In this document: positions 41,653-50,635 of the stretch, piece after piece | Layout of the letters: each line of letters opens with the position of its first letter | Numbering within the stretch: the first letter of the stretch is position 1 | Source: Pseudonocardia oceani | GTDB taxonomy: Bacteria; Actinomycetota; Actinomycetes; Mycobacteriales; Pseudonocardiaceae | Length of the DNA: 64,000 nucleotides | Direction of reading: 5' to 3' | Assembly (NCBI RefSeq): GCF_019263585.2 | Contig: NZ_JADQDF010000001.1 | Span: 4,660,501 to 4,724,500, forward strand | Notes under the pieces: model-generated | What the model was told of the DNA's origin: nothing | Database searches by the model: none | The model's input: only the letters and a program-made list of their open reading frames with translations | Position numbers and translations under genes: made by a program

Positions 41653-42788
41653 GGTTCCTTCCCGGCTGCAACGTCGGCCAGCACCTGCTCGGTGTGAGCG
41701 CCCAGCGCGGGCGCCGGGCTGCGCATGGTGCCCATGACGGCGCCGTCGCGCAGCACGGGGAACAGGACGTGGCGCCCGCGGTCGCTGTCCGCGACGACCC
41801 CGCGCGCCCGCACGTGCGCGGAGCGGCTGGCCTCACCCACGGACAGCACCCGGTGTGCCGGGACGTCGGCCGCGGCGAACGCGGCCAGCCAGTCGGCGGC
41901 CGGGCGGGCGCGCACCGCGCGGCGCAGCAGCGCGACGAGGTCGTCGCCGTGCGCGCGCCGCCCCTCCGCGGAGCCGAAGCGGGGATCGGTGAGCGCCGGG
42001 ACCTCCTCGGCGAGCAGCGCGGCGAGCCGCTCCCAGAAGTGCTCCTCGACGGCGCCGATCGCGATCCGCACGCCGTCGGCGGCTTCGAACAGGTCGTTCG
42101 ACGGGTGCAGGTGCGTGCTGCTCGGGCCGCGGTCGTCCAGGCGCTGGTCGGCCCTGGTACTGGCGAAGGACAGGGCCGCGTCGGCGATCGCCAGGTCGAG
42201 GTGGGTACCTTCGCCCGTGCCCCGGCGCCGGTACAGCGCGGCCAGGATCGCGATGGCCGCGTAGGTGGACGCCGCCAGGTCGCTCACCGGTACCCCCGGC
42301 CGGGGCGGTGCGCTGTCACCCCAGCCGCCGGGGAAGGACAGCAGCCCGCTGGCCGCAAGGTAGGTGACGTCGTGGCCGGGGACATCGCGCAGCGGACCGG
42401 TCTGCCCGAACCCGGAGACCGAGCAGTAGACGATCGACGGGTTCACCGCGCGCAGCGCCGAGTAGGACATGCCGAGCCGGTCCGCCACGCCGGGGCGGAA
42501 GCCTTCCACCAGCACGTCGGCCCCGGCGGCGAGCCCGCGCCCCAGCGCCTGCCCCCGGTCGGTCTTCAGGTCGAGGACGACGCTGCGCTTGTTGCGGTTC
42601 GCCGCCTCGTGCAGGGCACCGGGCAGCTGCCGCCCCGCGTCCCCGCCCGGTCCCTCGATCTTGATCACCGTAGCGCCGAGGTCGGCCAGGATCTGGGTGC
42701 AGAAGGGACCGGGCAGGTACGCGCTCAGGTCGAGCACCCGCACCCCGGTCAGGAAGCCGGGAGGCGCGGGCGGCGGAACGGCCGTCAT
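41640..42788 (-). CDS. Family III CoA-transferase 2 (copy B)
   Basis: 382 residues from ATG 42788, which overlaps the stop of the dehydrogenase upstream (ATGA). LTGVRVLDLSAYLPGPFCTQILADLGATVIKIEGP, NRNKRSVVLDLKTDRGQ and VPGHDVTYLAASGLLSFPG hold the nucleotide-binding and candidate Asp segments. It pairs with CoA-transferase 1 as in copy A. Longer frames upstream lie within the dehydrogenase gene and were not used. Confidence 0.9.
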   Translation of the reverse strand: MTAVPPPAPPGFLTGVRVLDLSAYLPGPFCTQILADLGATVIKIEGPGGDAGRQLPGALHEAANRNKRSVVLDLKTDRGQALGRGLAAGADVLVEGFRPGVADRLGMSYSALRAVNPSIVYCSVSGFGQTGPLRDVPGHDVTYLAASGLLSFPGGWGDSAPPRPGVPVSDLAASTYAAIAILAALYRRRGTGEGTHLDLAIADAALSFASTRADQRLDDRGPSSTHLHPSNDLFEAADGVRIAIGAVEEHFWERLAALLAEEVPALTDPRFGSAEGRRAHGDDLVALLRRAVRARPAADWLAAFAAADVPAHRVLSVGEASRSAHVRARGVVADSDRGRHVLFPVLRDGAVMGTMRSPAPALGAHTEQVLADVAAGKEPWIL

Positions 42789-43900
42789 CGGGCGGCCACC
42801 GCGGCCGACCGGCCGGTCAGCAGGTCCCACAGCCCGTCGGGGCCGGCGCTCGTGACCCGCGCGCCCAGCTCGGCCGCCCATTCGGACTCGGCGCCGTACT
42901 CGTCGCGCCACGCCATGAGCCTGCGCGTGTGCAGGTGAAGCTCGTGCTCGGTGGTGAAGCCGAACGCGCCGTGTACCTGGTGCCCGACGGCGATCGCGAC
43001 GGACGCGGCCTGCCCCGCACAGATCTTCGCCGCCATCACGGCCTCGGCTGCGCAGCCGCCATCGTCGAGGACGGCCACGGCCAGGTCGGTCATGGCCTGC
43101 GCCTGCTCGACGGCGCCCGCGAGCGCGGCGATCTGCTGCTGGACGGCCTGGAACCGGCCGATCGGACGGCCGAACTGCTCGCGCTCACGCGCGTACCCCA
43201 CGGTCAGGTCGAGCACCCGGCGCAGCGACCCGACCATCAGCAGGGCCCGGCCCAGCGCCCCCCGCAGCACCGCCGCGGACGGGTCCGGGCCGTCGGCGGG
43301 CAGCGGCGTGCACGCGACGCCGCCGGCGGGCAGCACGAGGGTGTCGCGCGGCTCGGCGGCGAGGTTCGTGCCGGGTTCGACGGCACAGTCGCGCGGGTCG
43401 ACCGCCGCGAGCACGACCCGGCCCGGATCCCCCGGCGCCGCGGTGAGGAGGAGGACCTGCCGGGCGGCCCGCGCCCACGGGACGCCGCAGAGCCGGCCGT
43501 GGACGCGGAGGCCGGGACCGTCGGGCGCCAGCGTGGCGGATGCGGCGGCGGCGGACGGCACGACGGTGAGCGGGCCGGGCGGCACCGCGAGCCCGGCCGC
43601 CGCGAGCGCCCAACCAGCCAGCAGCGCGGTCTCCACCAGCGGCACCGGGGCCGCCTGGTAGCCGCAGGCCTGGGCCACGACGGCGAGGTCGCTCACGTCG
43701 CCCCCGGAGCCGCCCGCCGATTCCGGAACGGAGACGAGGGTGAGCCCGGCCTCCTCCAGGAGCGCCCACAGGCCGGGGCTCCACCCCTGCCGGGCCGCAT
43801 CGGCGCGGGCGGAGGGCGCCCGGTCGGTCAGCAGCCTCGCCACGGTCGCCCGGAGCAGATCCCGCTCGTCCCCCTCGACGGTTCCCGGCATCTCAGGCAT
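42785..43900 (-). CDS. Acyl-CoA dehydrogenase, small-type subunit (copy B)
   Basis: 371 residues, MPEMPGTVEGDERDLLRATVARLL through VPESAGGSGGDVSDLAVV, REQFGRPIGRFQAVQQQIA and VHGAFGFTTEHELHLHTRRLMAWRDEYG. It lacks the canonical FAD segment, consistent with pairing with the large-type partner encoded upstream. Because of a frameshift in that partner, the two genes form one 747-residue open frame from 45025; a separate start at ATG 43900 or 43891 is still available. Probably functional if its partner comes from copy A. Confidence 0.85.
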   Translation of the reverse strand: MPEMPGTVEGDERDLLRATVARLLTDRAPSARADAARQGWSPGLWALLEEAGLTLVSVPESAGGSGGDVSDLAVVAQACGYQAAPVPLVETALLAGWALAAAGLAVPPGPLTVVPSAAAASATLAPDGPGLRVHGRLCGVPWARAARQVLLLTAAPGDPGRVVLAAVDPRDCAVEPGTNLAAEPRDTLVLPAGGVACTPLPADGPDPSAAVLRGALGRALLMVGSLRRVLDLTVGYAREREQFGRPIGRFQAVQQQIAALAGAVEQAQAMTDLAVAVLDDGGCAAEAVMAAKICAGQAASVAIAVGHQVHGAFGFTTEHELHLHTRRLMAWRDEYGAESEWAAELGARVTSAGPDGLWDLLTGRSAAVAAR

Positions 43901-45025
43901 CTCGGGCCCCCAGTCCGCGCGCGACCAGTCCGCGGAGGATCTCGTTCGTCCCGCCGCGCAGCGTGAACGACGGCGCGGCGAGCTGGGCCGCGCGCAACAG
44001 TCCGGGCAGCGCGCCATGGTCGGCGCGGCCCGGTCCGCGCTGGGACGCCGCCGGGTGATGTTGATGATGTCGCCCTCCAGGCGGGTGCCGAGGTCCTTCA
44101 CCAGCGCGGCCGCGGTGTCGGTCGGGCTGCCCCGCTCGAGGAGATCCTGCACGCGCAGCGACAGGCTGCGCAGGGCCCAGAGCCGGGCGGTCGCCGAGCC
44201 GATGTCGGCCAGCTCGGTCTCGCCGTCCACCGTCCCGCCGGACACCAGCTCGGCGAGCAGCGGAAACGTGCTGAGGTAGCGCTCCGGGCCGCTGCGCTCA
44301 TGCGCCAGCTCCGACATCACGCCACGCCACCCGTCCCCGACCCTGCCGACGACCATCTCGTTCGGCACGTCGACGTCGTCGAGGGTGACCTCGGTGAAAT
44401 GCGACTCGCCGGTCATCACCTCGATCGGCCGCACCGCCACACCGGGGGAGTCGAGCTTGATCAGCATCTGGCTGAGCCTGGCGTGGCGGTCGCCGTCCGG
44501 TGCCGCGGTGCGGACGAGCGCGAGCAGGTAGTGGCTCCGGTGGGCGTGGCTGGTCCACACCTTGCGCCCGCTCACGCGCCAGCCGGACGCGGTGGGGACG
44601 GCGCGGGTCCGGACCGAGGCGAGGTCCGAACCGCTGTCGGGCTCGCTCATACCGGCGGCGATGAACAGCCTGCCCCGCGCGATGGCCGGCAGGAACGTCC
44701 GCTTCTGCTGCTCGGTGCCTGCGCGCAGCAGCAGCGGCCCGGTCTGGCGGTCGGCGATCCATTGCGCGGCGACCGGCGCTCCCGCGGCGAGCAGCTCCTC
44801 GATCACGGTGAACCGCTCGCGCGCCGAGTGCCCCCCGCCCCCGTAGCGCTGCGACCAGGTCATCCCGAGCCAGCCGCGGTCACCCAGCTTCCGGCTGAAC
44901 GCCACCGATTGGCCCTGGATCCAGGAGTCGCACGTCGGTCGGAAGGAGGCCGCAGCCAGCTCCTCGGCCAGGAACCGTCGGACGTCCGTGCGAACCTCGG
45001 CGATCGTCGCCTCCGGTGTCGTCAT
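43893..45025 (-). pseudogene. Acyl-CoA dehydrogenase, large-type subunit, frameshifted near the C-terminus (copy B)
   Basis: From ATG 45025 it matches the intact copy A protein (RRFLAEELAAASFRPTCDSWIQG, GMSEPDSGSDLASVRTRA, VWTSHAHRSHYLLALVRT) up to LEGDIINITRR. There one base is missing near 44058 relative to copy A (CGCCGCCGGGTGATG versus CGCTCGTCGCGTGATG on the plus strand). The last about 45 residues, including the GGTNEILRG segment, become frame-shifted and read into the next gene. The original stop at 43893-43895 remains. The missing helix is near the active site, so activity is doubtful. Confidence 0.82.
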
Positions 45026-45483
45026 CTGGAGCCCCTCATGTCGAGAGCCGATGGTCAGGCGAGAGGTATAACTGCTGATCATGCGCATCATATGAGTGGT
45101 GCTCGGACTGCTGTCAAGGTTCGCCGGGGAGATGCCGGGGTGGGAAGGGGTGACCGGAGGCGGATTTCGGCCAGGGTTCTGAACTGCGGGAACGTCGACT
45201 TCGCCGGCGTTTCGGGCGGCTCGCGGGCGGCGAACGGAGCACCCCGAGGCGGCGCGTTCCGGTAACGGGAACGCTTCTTGACAGACTTCGTCACACCCTG
45301 AGAGATTGCTGTTCATCAACCGCAGACATGCAAGCATGCAACGGGGAAGTACGGCCGTTTCCGGCTCCTGACCGGGCCGGAGCGGCGGCAGTGCGACAGG
45401 GCGCGGGCGGACGGCGCCCGGAAGGACACGGCCCGAGTCTCGACGACATCGGAACGGATTCCATCACAGCGAGGTGGCTGAAC
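45026..45483. promoter_or_regulatory. Divergent promoter region of cluster copy B
   Basis: It holds the same elements as 23.7-23.9 kb: the operator-like element at 45072-45094 (before the leftward operon), TTGACA at 45278-45283 followed by ATTGCTGTTCATC, and CATGCAAGCATG at 45327-45338, 146 bases before the activator start. Sequence between the elements has diverged from copy A. No gene was recognised. Confidence 0.6.
45072..45094. promoter_or_regulatory. Conserved operator before the dehydrogenase operon (copy B)
   Basis: Identical over 23 bases to 23718-23740, containing TGATCATGCGCATCATATG. It ends 69 bases before the dehydrogenase ATG. Its relation to the sites before the FadR-type genes suggests control by those regulators (inference). 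Confidence 0.6.
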
Positions 45484-47283
45484 GTGAACCTTGCCCTCCA
45501 GCCCGGCCCGGATCTGCACGAGCCGCTCCACCCCGACCTGGTCGGTGCTCAGCGGCCCACCGGGCTCCGACCCGAGATCGCCTTGTCCTGGGAGCGGTCG
45601 GCCCGCAACGGGGTCGAGCGCGACGGTGTCGACGTTGCCCGTGGGCCCGGTAGCGATCGTCCCAGTCGGCTCCTGCGGGCGGCCGAGCCGGTGATCCAGC
45701 GGTTGGCGCAGCGGCTCGAGGGGGAGCCGTTGGTGATCATCCTGGCCGACGCCGAAGCGCGGGTCGTCGTGCGCCGGGCCGGCCGGGAGGACGTTCGGGA
45801 CTGGTGCGACAGGCTGCTCATCGTCCCCGGTTCCCGGCTGGCGGAGGAGGTCATCGGCACGAACGCGGTCGGGTGCGCGGTCGAGGAGCGGCGCCCGTTC
45901 GTGGTGGCCGGCGGCGAGCACTACCGGGAGAACCTGCGGCTGTTCAGTGCACGCGCGGTCCCGGTGCGGCACCCGGTGAGCGGCGTGATCAAGGGCGCCC
46001 TCGCCCTCGCGTGCCGGACCGAGGACGGCAGCGTGTTGATGCTGCCCCTGGTCGAGGAGGCCGCGGCGCGGATCGAGGCCCGCCTCGGCGACGACACCAC
46101 ACGGCAGGAGCGGCTGCTGCTGGACCGATTCCTGCAGACCACCCGCCGCTCCGCGGCAGCCGTGGTCTGCCTCAATCGCGACCTGCTCATCAGCAACACC
46201 CTCGCCGGGCCGCTCGTCAGCCCGGCCGACCAGCCGTTCCTGTGGGACTGGGCCTCGCGGGTGCTCGCTGCCCGCGACGAGTACTGCGGCGAGCTGCGGC
46301 TGGCCGGTGACGTCGTCGTGCAGGCGCGGTGCACGACCGTGCGGGAGGAGGAGGTCGTGGCCGGGATCCTGATCGAGATGCGGCCGCACTCGGCCACCCT
46401 GCGCTGCGCCGGTCGTACCGTGCGGCCGCACCGCCCGGCCGGGCCGAGCGACGACAGCCCGGTCCCCGGCCGCAGCGCCGCGGCCGAGCGGGTCCGGCGC
46501 GAGCTCGCGGCCGTGGCGCAGGCCCGGCGGCCGATCCTGATCTCCGGCGAACCGGGCACCGGCAAGGCCTTCCTGGCCCGCCACCTGCACGAGCGGGACG
46601 GGGCGACCGGCTCCGTCACGGTTCTCGAGACCGGGCAGTGCCGGGACGATCCACGGGCCTGGTTCGAACGCCTGCGGGCGGGCCTGGCCGTCCAGGGGAC
46701 GCTGGTGCTGCGCCAGATCGACGAGCTGCCCGTCGAGCTGGCCTCGCGCGCGGTCGGCCTGGTCGAGCGCGTCGACGGGCGGATGGTGCGGGTGATCGCC
46801 ACTGCTCGCCTGGCGGACAGCGACGACGGGATGACCCGGTTGCGGGACTGCTTCCCGGCGCGGCTGCAGCTGCCGCCGTTGCGTCAGCGGGCCGAGGACG
46901 TCGCCGACATCGCGCGGGTGCTCGTCCGCGATCTCGCGGACCGCTCGCCGCCCCCCCGGCTGGAACCGGCCACGCTGCAGAACTTCATGGGCCAGGTGTG
47001 GCCGGGCAACGTGCGGGAGCTGCGCGCGGTGCTCAGCAGCGCGCTGCTGCGTTCGGCCCGGCGGGACATCGCGATCGAGCACCTGCCACCGGAGTACCGC
47101 GCCGCGCCGATCAAGCACCGGTTGACGTCGCTGCAGCGGGTCGAGCGGGAGGCGCTGCTCAACGCGCTCGACGACAGCGGCGGCAACAAGCAGGCCGCGG
47201 CCGAGCTGCTCGGCATCGCTCGCTCCACGCTCTACCGCAAGATCAGGATTTTGGGCATCGACGGCCGTTGTCTGAGCGGCTGA
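45484..47283 (+). CDS. GAF/AAA+/Fis-type transcriptional activator (copy B, intact)
   Basis: 599 residues. The GAF-like sensor includes LIVPGSRLAEEVIGTNAVGCAVEERRPFVVAG, Walker A is ISGEPGTGKAF, the Walker B position reads TLVLRQIDELP (acidic pair replaced), then PLRQRAEDVADIARVL, VWPGNVRELRAVLSS and the Fis helix-turn-helix NKQAAAELLGIARSTLYRK. No GAFTGA loop is present, so direct sigma-54 activation is not expected. It belongs to the same family as 4328-6127 but is distinct from it. It is divergent from the dehydrogenase operon and upstream of the NIPSNAP-ligase operon, and probably activates both. GTG 45484 is the start with homology. Confidence 0.87.
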   Translation: MNLALQPGPDLHEPLHPDLVGAQRPTGLRPEIALSWERSARNGVERDGVDVARGPGSDRPSRLLRAAEPVIQRLAQRLEGEPLVIILADAEARVVVRRAGREDVRDWCDRLLIVPGSRLAEEVIGTNAVGCAVEERRPFVVAGGEHYRENLRLFSARAVPVRHPVSGVIKGALALACRTEDGSVLMLPLVEEAAARIEARLGDDTTRQERLLLDRFLQTTRRSAAAVVCLNRDLLISNTLAGPLVSPADQPFLWDWASRVLAARDEYCGELRLAGDVVVQARCTTVREEEVVAGILIEMRPHSATLRCAGRTVRPHRPAGPSDDSPVPGRSAAAERVRRELAAVAQARRPILISGEPGTGKAFLARHLHERDGATGSVTVLETGQCRDDPRAWFERLRAGLAVQGTLVLRQIDELPVELASRAVGLVERVDGRMVRVIATARLADSDDGMTRLRDCFPARLQLPPLRQRAEDVADIARVLVRDLADRSPPPRLEPATLQNFMGQVWPGNVRELRAVLSSALLRSARRDIAIEHLPPEYRAAPIKHRLTSLQRVEREALLNALDDSGGNKQAAAELLGIARSTLYRKIRILGIDGRCLSG

Positions 47284-47299
47284 CACCAGAGGGAGCCAC

Positions 47300-47626
47300 G
47301 TGCTGTACGAGCTGAGGGAGTACACGGTCGTTCCGGGCAGGCTGCAGGCCCTGATCGCCCGGTTCACCGACCACACGCTGGGGCTGTTCGAGAAGCACGG
47401 CTTCGACATCGCGTTCATCTCGCACACCGAGTTCGGCGAGAACAGCATCGGTGAGGTCGTGTACGCCGTGCGCTGGGAGTCCTACCAGCAGATGCAGGAC
47501 GGCTGGGCGGGCTTCATGGGCGATCCCGAGTGGCAACGGGTCAAGGCCGACAGCGAGCGGGAGGGCCCGCTCAACAGCGCCGTGCGCCGCAGGCTGCTCA
47601 ACACCGCGCCGTTCGACGGCCGGTAG
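47300..47626 (+). CDS. NIPSNAP-family protein (copy B)
   Basis: 108 residues: MLYELREYTVVPGRLQALIARFTDHTLGLFEKHGFDIAFISHTEFGENSIGEVVYAVRWESYQQMQDGWAGFM. This is the dimeric alpha-beta-barrel fold typical of NIPSNAP proteins, often found in degradation clusters as a small enzyme or chaperone of unknown reaction. It starts 17 bases after the activator gene and 10 bases before the enoyl-CoA hydratase gene, so all are likely co-transcribed. Confidence 0.88.
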   Translation: MLYELREYTVVPGRLQALIARFTDHTLGLFEKHGFDIAFISHTEFGENSIGEVVYAVRWESYQQMQDGWAGFMGDPEWQRVKADSEREGPLNSAVRRRLLNTAPFDGR

Positions 47627-47635
47627 GGGCGGGCG

Positions 47636-48409
47636 ATGGGTGAGTTCGAGTTCCTGCGCTGGTCCGCCGACGGGCACGTGGGGACGGTCTGGCTGGACCG
47701 GCCTCCGGTGAACGCGGTGAACCAGCAGATGTACGCCGAGATCCGCGAGTTCTTCGCGCACCTCGACGTGCACCTGCCCGCCGCCAGGGTCCTCGTCCTG
47801 ACCGGGCAGGGCCGGCACTTCTGCGGGGGCAACGACCTCGAGGAGTTCCAGACCATGGACCCCGGCAACGCCCCCGACCGGATGCGGCTGGTCCGGGAGG
47901 CGTTCTGGGCCATCTACGACGCACCGCTGCCGGTGATCGCCGCGGTGCACGGCGTCGCGGTCGGCACCGGGCTCGCGCTCGCCGCGTCCTGCGACCTGAT
48001 CGTCGCCGCCGAGGGTGCGAAGCTCGGCACCCCCGAGATCAACGTCGGGGTGATGGGCGGCGCCAAGCACCTGTCCCGGCTGCTCCCGCAGCCGCTGGTG
48101 CGGCTGCTGCACTTCACCGGCGAGCCGCTGGCCGCCGAGGAGTTCGTGCGGTACGGAGGCGTGCTCACGGTGGTGCCGCGGGAGCGGCTGCTCGACGAGG
48201 CCTACGCGCTGGCCGCCCGGATGACCCGGCACAGCCCGATCGCGCTGCGCTACGCCAAGCAGAGCCTCAACGCCATCGAGTACGCCGACCTCAAGGGCGG
48301 CTACGAGTACGAGCAGGGCCTGACCGGGGAGCTGTCCGCCCACGCCGACGCGAAGGAGGCCGTCAACGCCTTCTTCGAGCGCCGCCCACCGCAGTACACG
48401 GGGTCGTGA
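47636..48409 (+). CDS. Enoyl-CoA hydratase/isomerase family protein
   Basis: 257 residues. VGTVWLDRPPVNAVNQQMYAEI, LTGQGRHFCGGNDLEEF (first oxyanion segment), IAAVHGVAVGTGLALAASCDLIVAAEGAKLGTPEINVGVMGGAKHLSRLLP (second segment with a Glu at the catalytic position, PEINVG). This looks like a conventional crotonase, unlike the one at 39.7 kb. It is absent from copy A. It is followed by overlapping dehydrogenase genes, so a dehydrogenation-hydration sequence on an acyl-CoA is inferred. Confidence 0.9.
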   Translation: MGEFEFLRWSADGHVGTVWLDRPPVNAVNQQMYAEIREFFAHLDVHLPAARVLVLTGQGRHFCGGNDLEEFQTMDPGNAPDRMRLVREAFWAIYDAPLPVIAAVHGVAVGTGLALAASCDLIVAAEGAKLGTPEINVGVMGGAKHLSRLLPQPLVRLLHFTGEPLAAEEFVRYGGVLTVVPRERLLDEAYALAARMTRHSPIALRYAKQSLNAIEYADLKGGYEYEQGLTGELSAHADAKEAVNAFFERRPPQYTGS

Positions 48410-49566
48410 GGGTGGCCGTCGAGGAGGTCGCGGCGTTCCGGGAGAGGGCCAGAGCCTGGCTGGCCGAGGCGGAGGTCCCCGGCACCCCGCTGGCCCTCGA
48501 CGAGCGGTTCGCGGTGCACCGTCGCTGGCAGCGCACCCTCTACGACGCGGGCTTCATGGGCATCGCCTGGCCGCGGCGGTTCGGCGGGCAGGGGCTCACC
48601 GCACAGCACCAGTTCGCCTTCGTCGACGAGCTGGTCCGCGCGCACGCCCCGGCCCCGATCGGGCTGATCGGCCTCGACGTGGTCGGCCCCTCGATCCACG
48701 CCTTCGGCACCGACGTGCAGCGCGAGCGGTTCCTGCCACGGCTGCTCTCCGGCGCGGACATCTGGTGCCAGGGCTTCTCCGAGCCGGGCGCGGGCTCGGA
48801 CCTGGCGTCGCTCAGCACCAGGGCCGAGCCCGATGGGGACGAGTTCGTGGTGACGGGTGCGAAGGTGTGGACCAGCTGGGCGCACGAGGCGGCCTGGTGC
48901 GCTCTGCTGTGCCGCACGAACCCGACCGCGCGCAAGCACGAGGGGATCTCCTACCTGCTGGTCGACATGGCCTCGCCCGGCATCACAGTGCGGCCGATCA
49001 CCCAGATGACCGGCGACGCGGAGTTCAACGAGGTCTTCCTCGACCACGTCCGGGTGCCGCGGGCGAACGTGCTCGGCGAGGTCGACGGCGGCTGGCGGAT
49101 CGCGCTCGACACGCTCGGCCGGGAGCGCGGCAGCTACACGATGCGCCGCCGGGTGGAGCTCGAGGCCGGGCTGGCCGACGCCGTCGCGCAGCTGCGGACC
49201 GCGCCGCCGGCGCGGCGCTCCCATCCCCGCGTGCTGGAGGAGATCGGGCGGGCGCACGTCGCATTGCGCGTGCTGGAGGCGCAGACCCGCCGCACGCTGA
49301 CCCGGATGCTCGACGAGTCCGGCGCCGGCCCGCTCGACTCGGTGGACAAGCTCGTGCTCAACGACGCCGAGCAGGTGGTCTGCCGCGCGATCGCCGAGCT
49401 GCTGGGTCCGTTCCGGGTGGTGCCGCAGTCCCGCCCGCTCGGTCTCGACGCGGGCCGCTGGGTGCACGACCACTACTACTCACGGGCCGCCTCCATCTAC
49501 GGCGGCACCTCGCAGATCCAGCGCAACATCGTCGCCGAGCGACTGCTGGGGCTGCCCCGTGGCTGA
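48406..49566 (+). CDS. Acyl-CoA dehydrogenase, large type
   Basis: 386 residues. FMGIAWPRRFGGQGLTAQHQFAFVDEL, WCQGFSEPGAGSDLASLSTRAEPDGDEFVVTGAKVWTSWAH (FAD/substrate segment), GRERGSYTMRRRVELEAGL and ASIYGGTSQIQRNIVAERLLGLPRG (C-terminal nucleotide-binding motif). GTG 48406 overlaps the previous stop (GTGA). It pairs with the next gene, overlapping by 8 bases, as a probable heteromeric enzyme. No copy A counterpart; intact. Confidence 0.92.
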   Translation: MRVAVEEVAAFRERARAWLAEAEVPGTPLALDERFAVHRRWQRTLYDAGFMGIAWPRRFGGQGLTAQHQFAFVDELVRAHAPAPIGLIGLDVVGPSIHAFGTDVQRERFLPRLLSGADIWCQGFSEPGAGSDLASLSTRAEPDGDEFVVTGAKVWTSWAHEAAWCALLCRTNPTARKHEGISYLLVDMASPGITVRPITQMTGDAEFNEVFLDHVRVPRANVLGEVDGGWRIALDTLGRERGSYTMRRRVELEAGLADAVAQLRTAPPARRSHPRVLEEIGRAHVALRVLEAQTRRTLTRMLDESGAGPLDSVDKLVLNDAEQVVCRAIAELLGPFRVVPQSRPLGLDAGRWVHDHYYSRAASIYGGTSQIQRNIVAERLLGLPRG

Positions 49567-50635
49567 GCGGCAGGGCGGGGACGACCTGGTGTCGTCGGTC
49601 GCCGCGTTCCTGGACAGGGCGCTGCCTCCCGAGCGGCACCGCGCGATCCTGGCCGCGGGCGGTTGGGACGAGGGCCTGCACGCCGAGCTGGCCGCGCTGG
49701 GCTGGGCCGAGCTGACCGCCGACCCCGACGACGGCGGCCTGGGCGTGTCGCCGGCGGAGCTGGGAGGTCTGGCCGGCCTGGTCGGGGAACGGCTGGTACC
49801 GGGGCCACTGGTCGAGCAGCTCGTGCTGCCCGCGCTGCTGCCGGGGGCGCTGGCCGGCGCGCGGCTGCCCGCGCTCGCCGACCCGGCTGTCACCGTCGAC
49901 TGGGCCGCCGACGTGGGTGGCCTGCAGCTGTGCGGGGGCACCCTGTCCGGCGTGGTCGAGCTGGTCCGGTTCGGGGCGCAGGCCGACGTGATCGTCCTGG
50001 CCGCCGACGCCGGGCCCGGCGAGCCTGCGGTCGTGGTGCTCCCCGCCGGGGATCCGGAGCTGCGGGTCGACGAGCGGGCCGGCGCCGACCCCTGCGCCCG
50101 GTACGCGCGGGTCGCCGTGGCCGAGCGGCCGGTGGCCGCCGGCGAGGTCATGGCCACCGGACCGGCCGCGTTCGAGCTGCTGGCCGGGGTCCGGGCCTGG
50201 CTCCGGATCCTCACCGCCTGCGAGCTGGCCGGGATCGCCCGCCGGGTGCTGGCCGACTCCGTGGCCTACGCCGGACAGCGCGAACAGTTCGGCCGTCCGG
50301 TCGGCAGCTTCCAGGCGCTCAAGCACATCCTGGCCACGATGGCGCAGCTCTCGCTGTCCTTGGACGCGCTGTGCGAGGCGGCGACGGCCGATGCCGCCGG
50401 GCAGGATGCGGCGGCGCTCGAGCTCACCGGTCTCACGGTCAAGGCGTGCGCCGCGCAGAGCGCGCGGCAGGTCTGCGAGGACGGGCTCCAGGTGCACGGC
50501 GGCATCGGATTCACCACCGAGTACGACCTGCACTGGTACCTGCGCCGGGCGCTGGCCCTGCGCAGCTGGTACGGCGACGAGCGTGAGCTCGCCGGCCTGA
50601 TCGGCGCCCGGCGCCTGGGGGTCGAGACCGCATGA
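49559..50635 (+). CDS. Acyl-CoA dehydrogenase, small type
   Basis: 358 residues lacking the SEPGAGSD segment. LAALGWAELTADPDDGGLGVSPAELGGLAGLVGERL, AYAGQREQFGRPVGSFQALKHILA and QVHGGIGFTTEYDLHWYLRRALALRSWYGD are present. It is typical of the second chain of alpha2beta2 dehydrogenases for bulky acyl-CoAs. Coupled to the preceding gene (8-base overlap) and to the ligase gene (ATGA). Confidence 0.9.
   Translation: MAERQGGDDLVSSVAAFLDRALPPERHRAILAAGGWDEGLHAELAALGWAELTADPDDGGLGVSPAELGGLAGLVGERLVPGPLVEQLVLPALLPGALAGARLPALADPAVTVDWAADVGGLQLCGGTLSGVVELVRFGAQADVIVLAADAGPGEPAVVVLPAGDPELRVDERAGADPCARYARVAVAERPVAAGEVMATGPAAFELLAGVRAWLRILTACELAGIARRVLADSVAYAGQREQFGRPVGSFQALKHILATMAQLSLSLDALCEAATADAAGQDAAALELTGLTVKACAAQSARQVCEDGLQVHGGIGFTTEYDLHWYLRRALALRSWYGDERELAGLIGARRLGVETA

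Noticed and set aside
45316-47448. 710-codon leftward frame opposite the copy B activator
   Set aside because: Antisense noise; the plus strand carries GAF, Walker A and Fis motifs.
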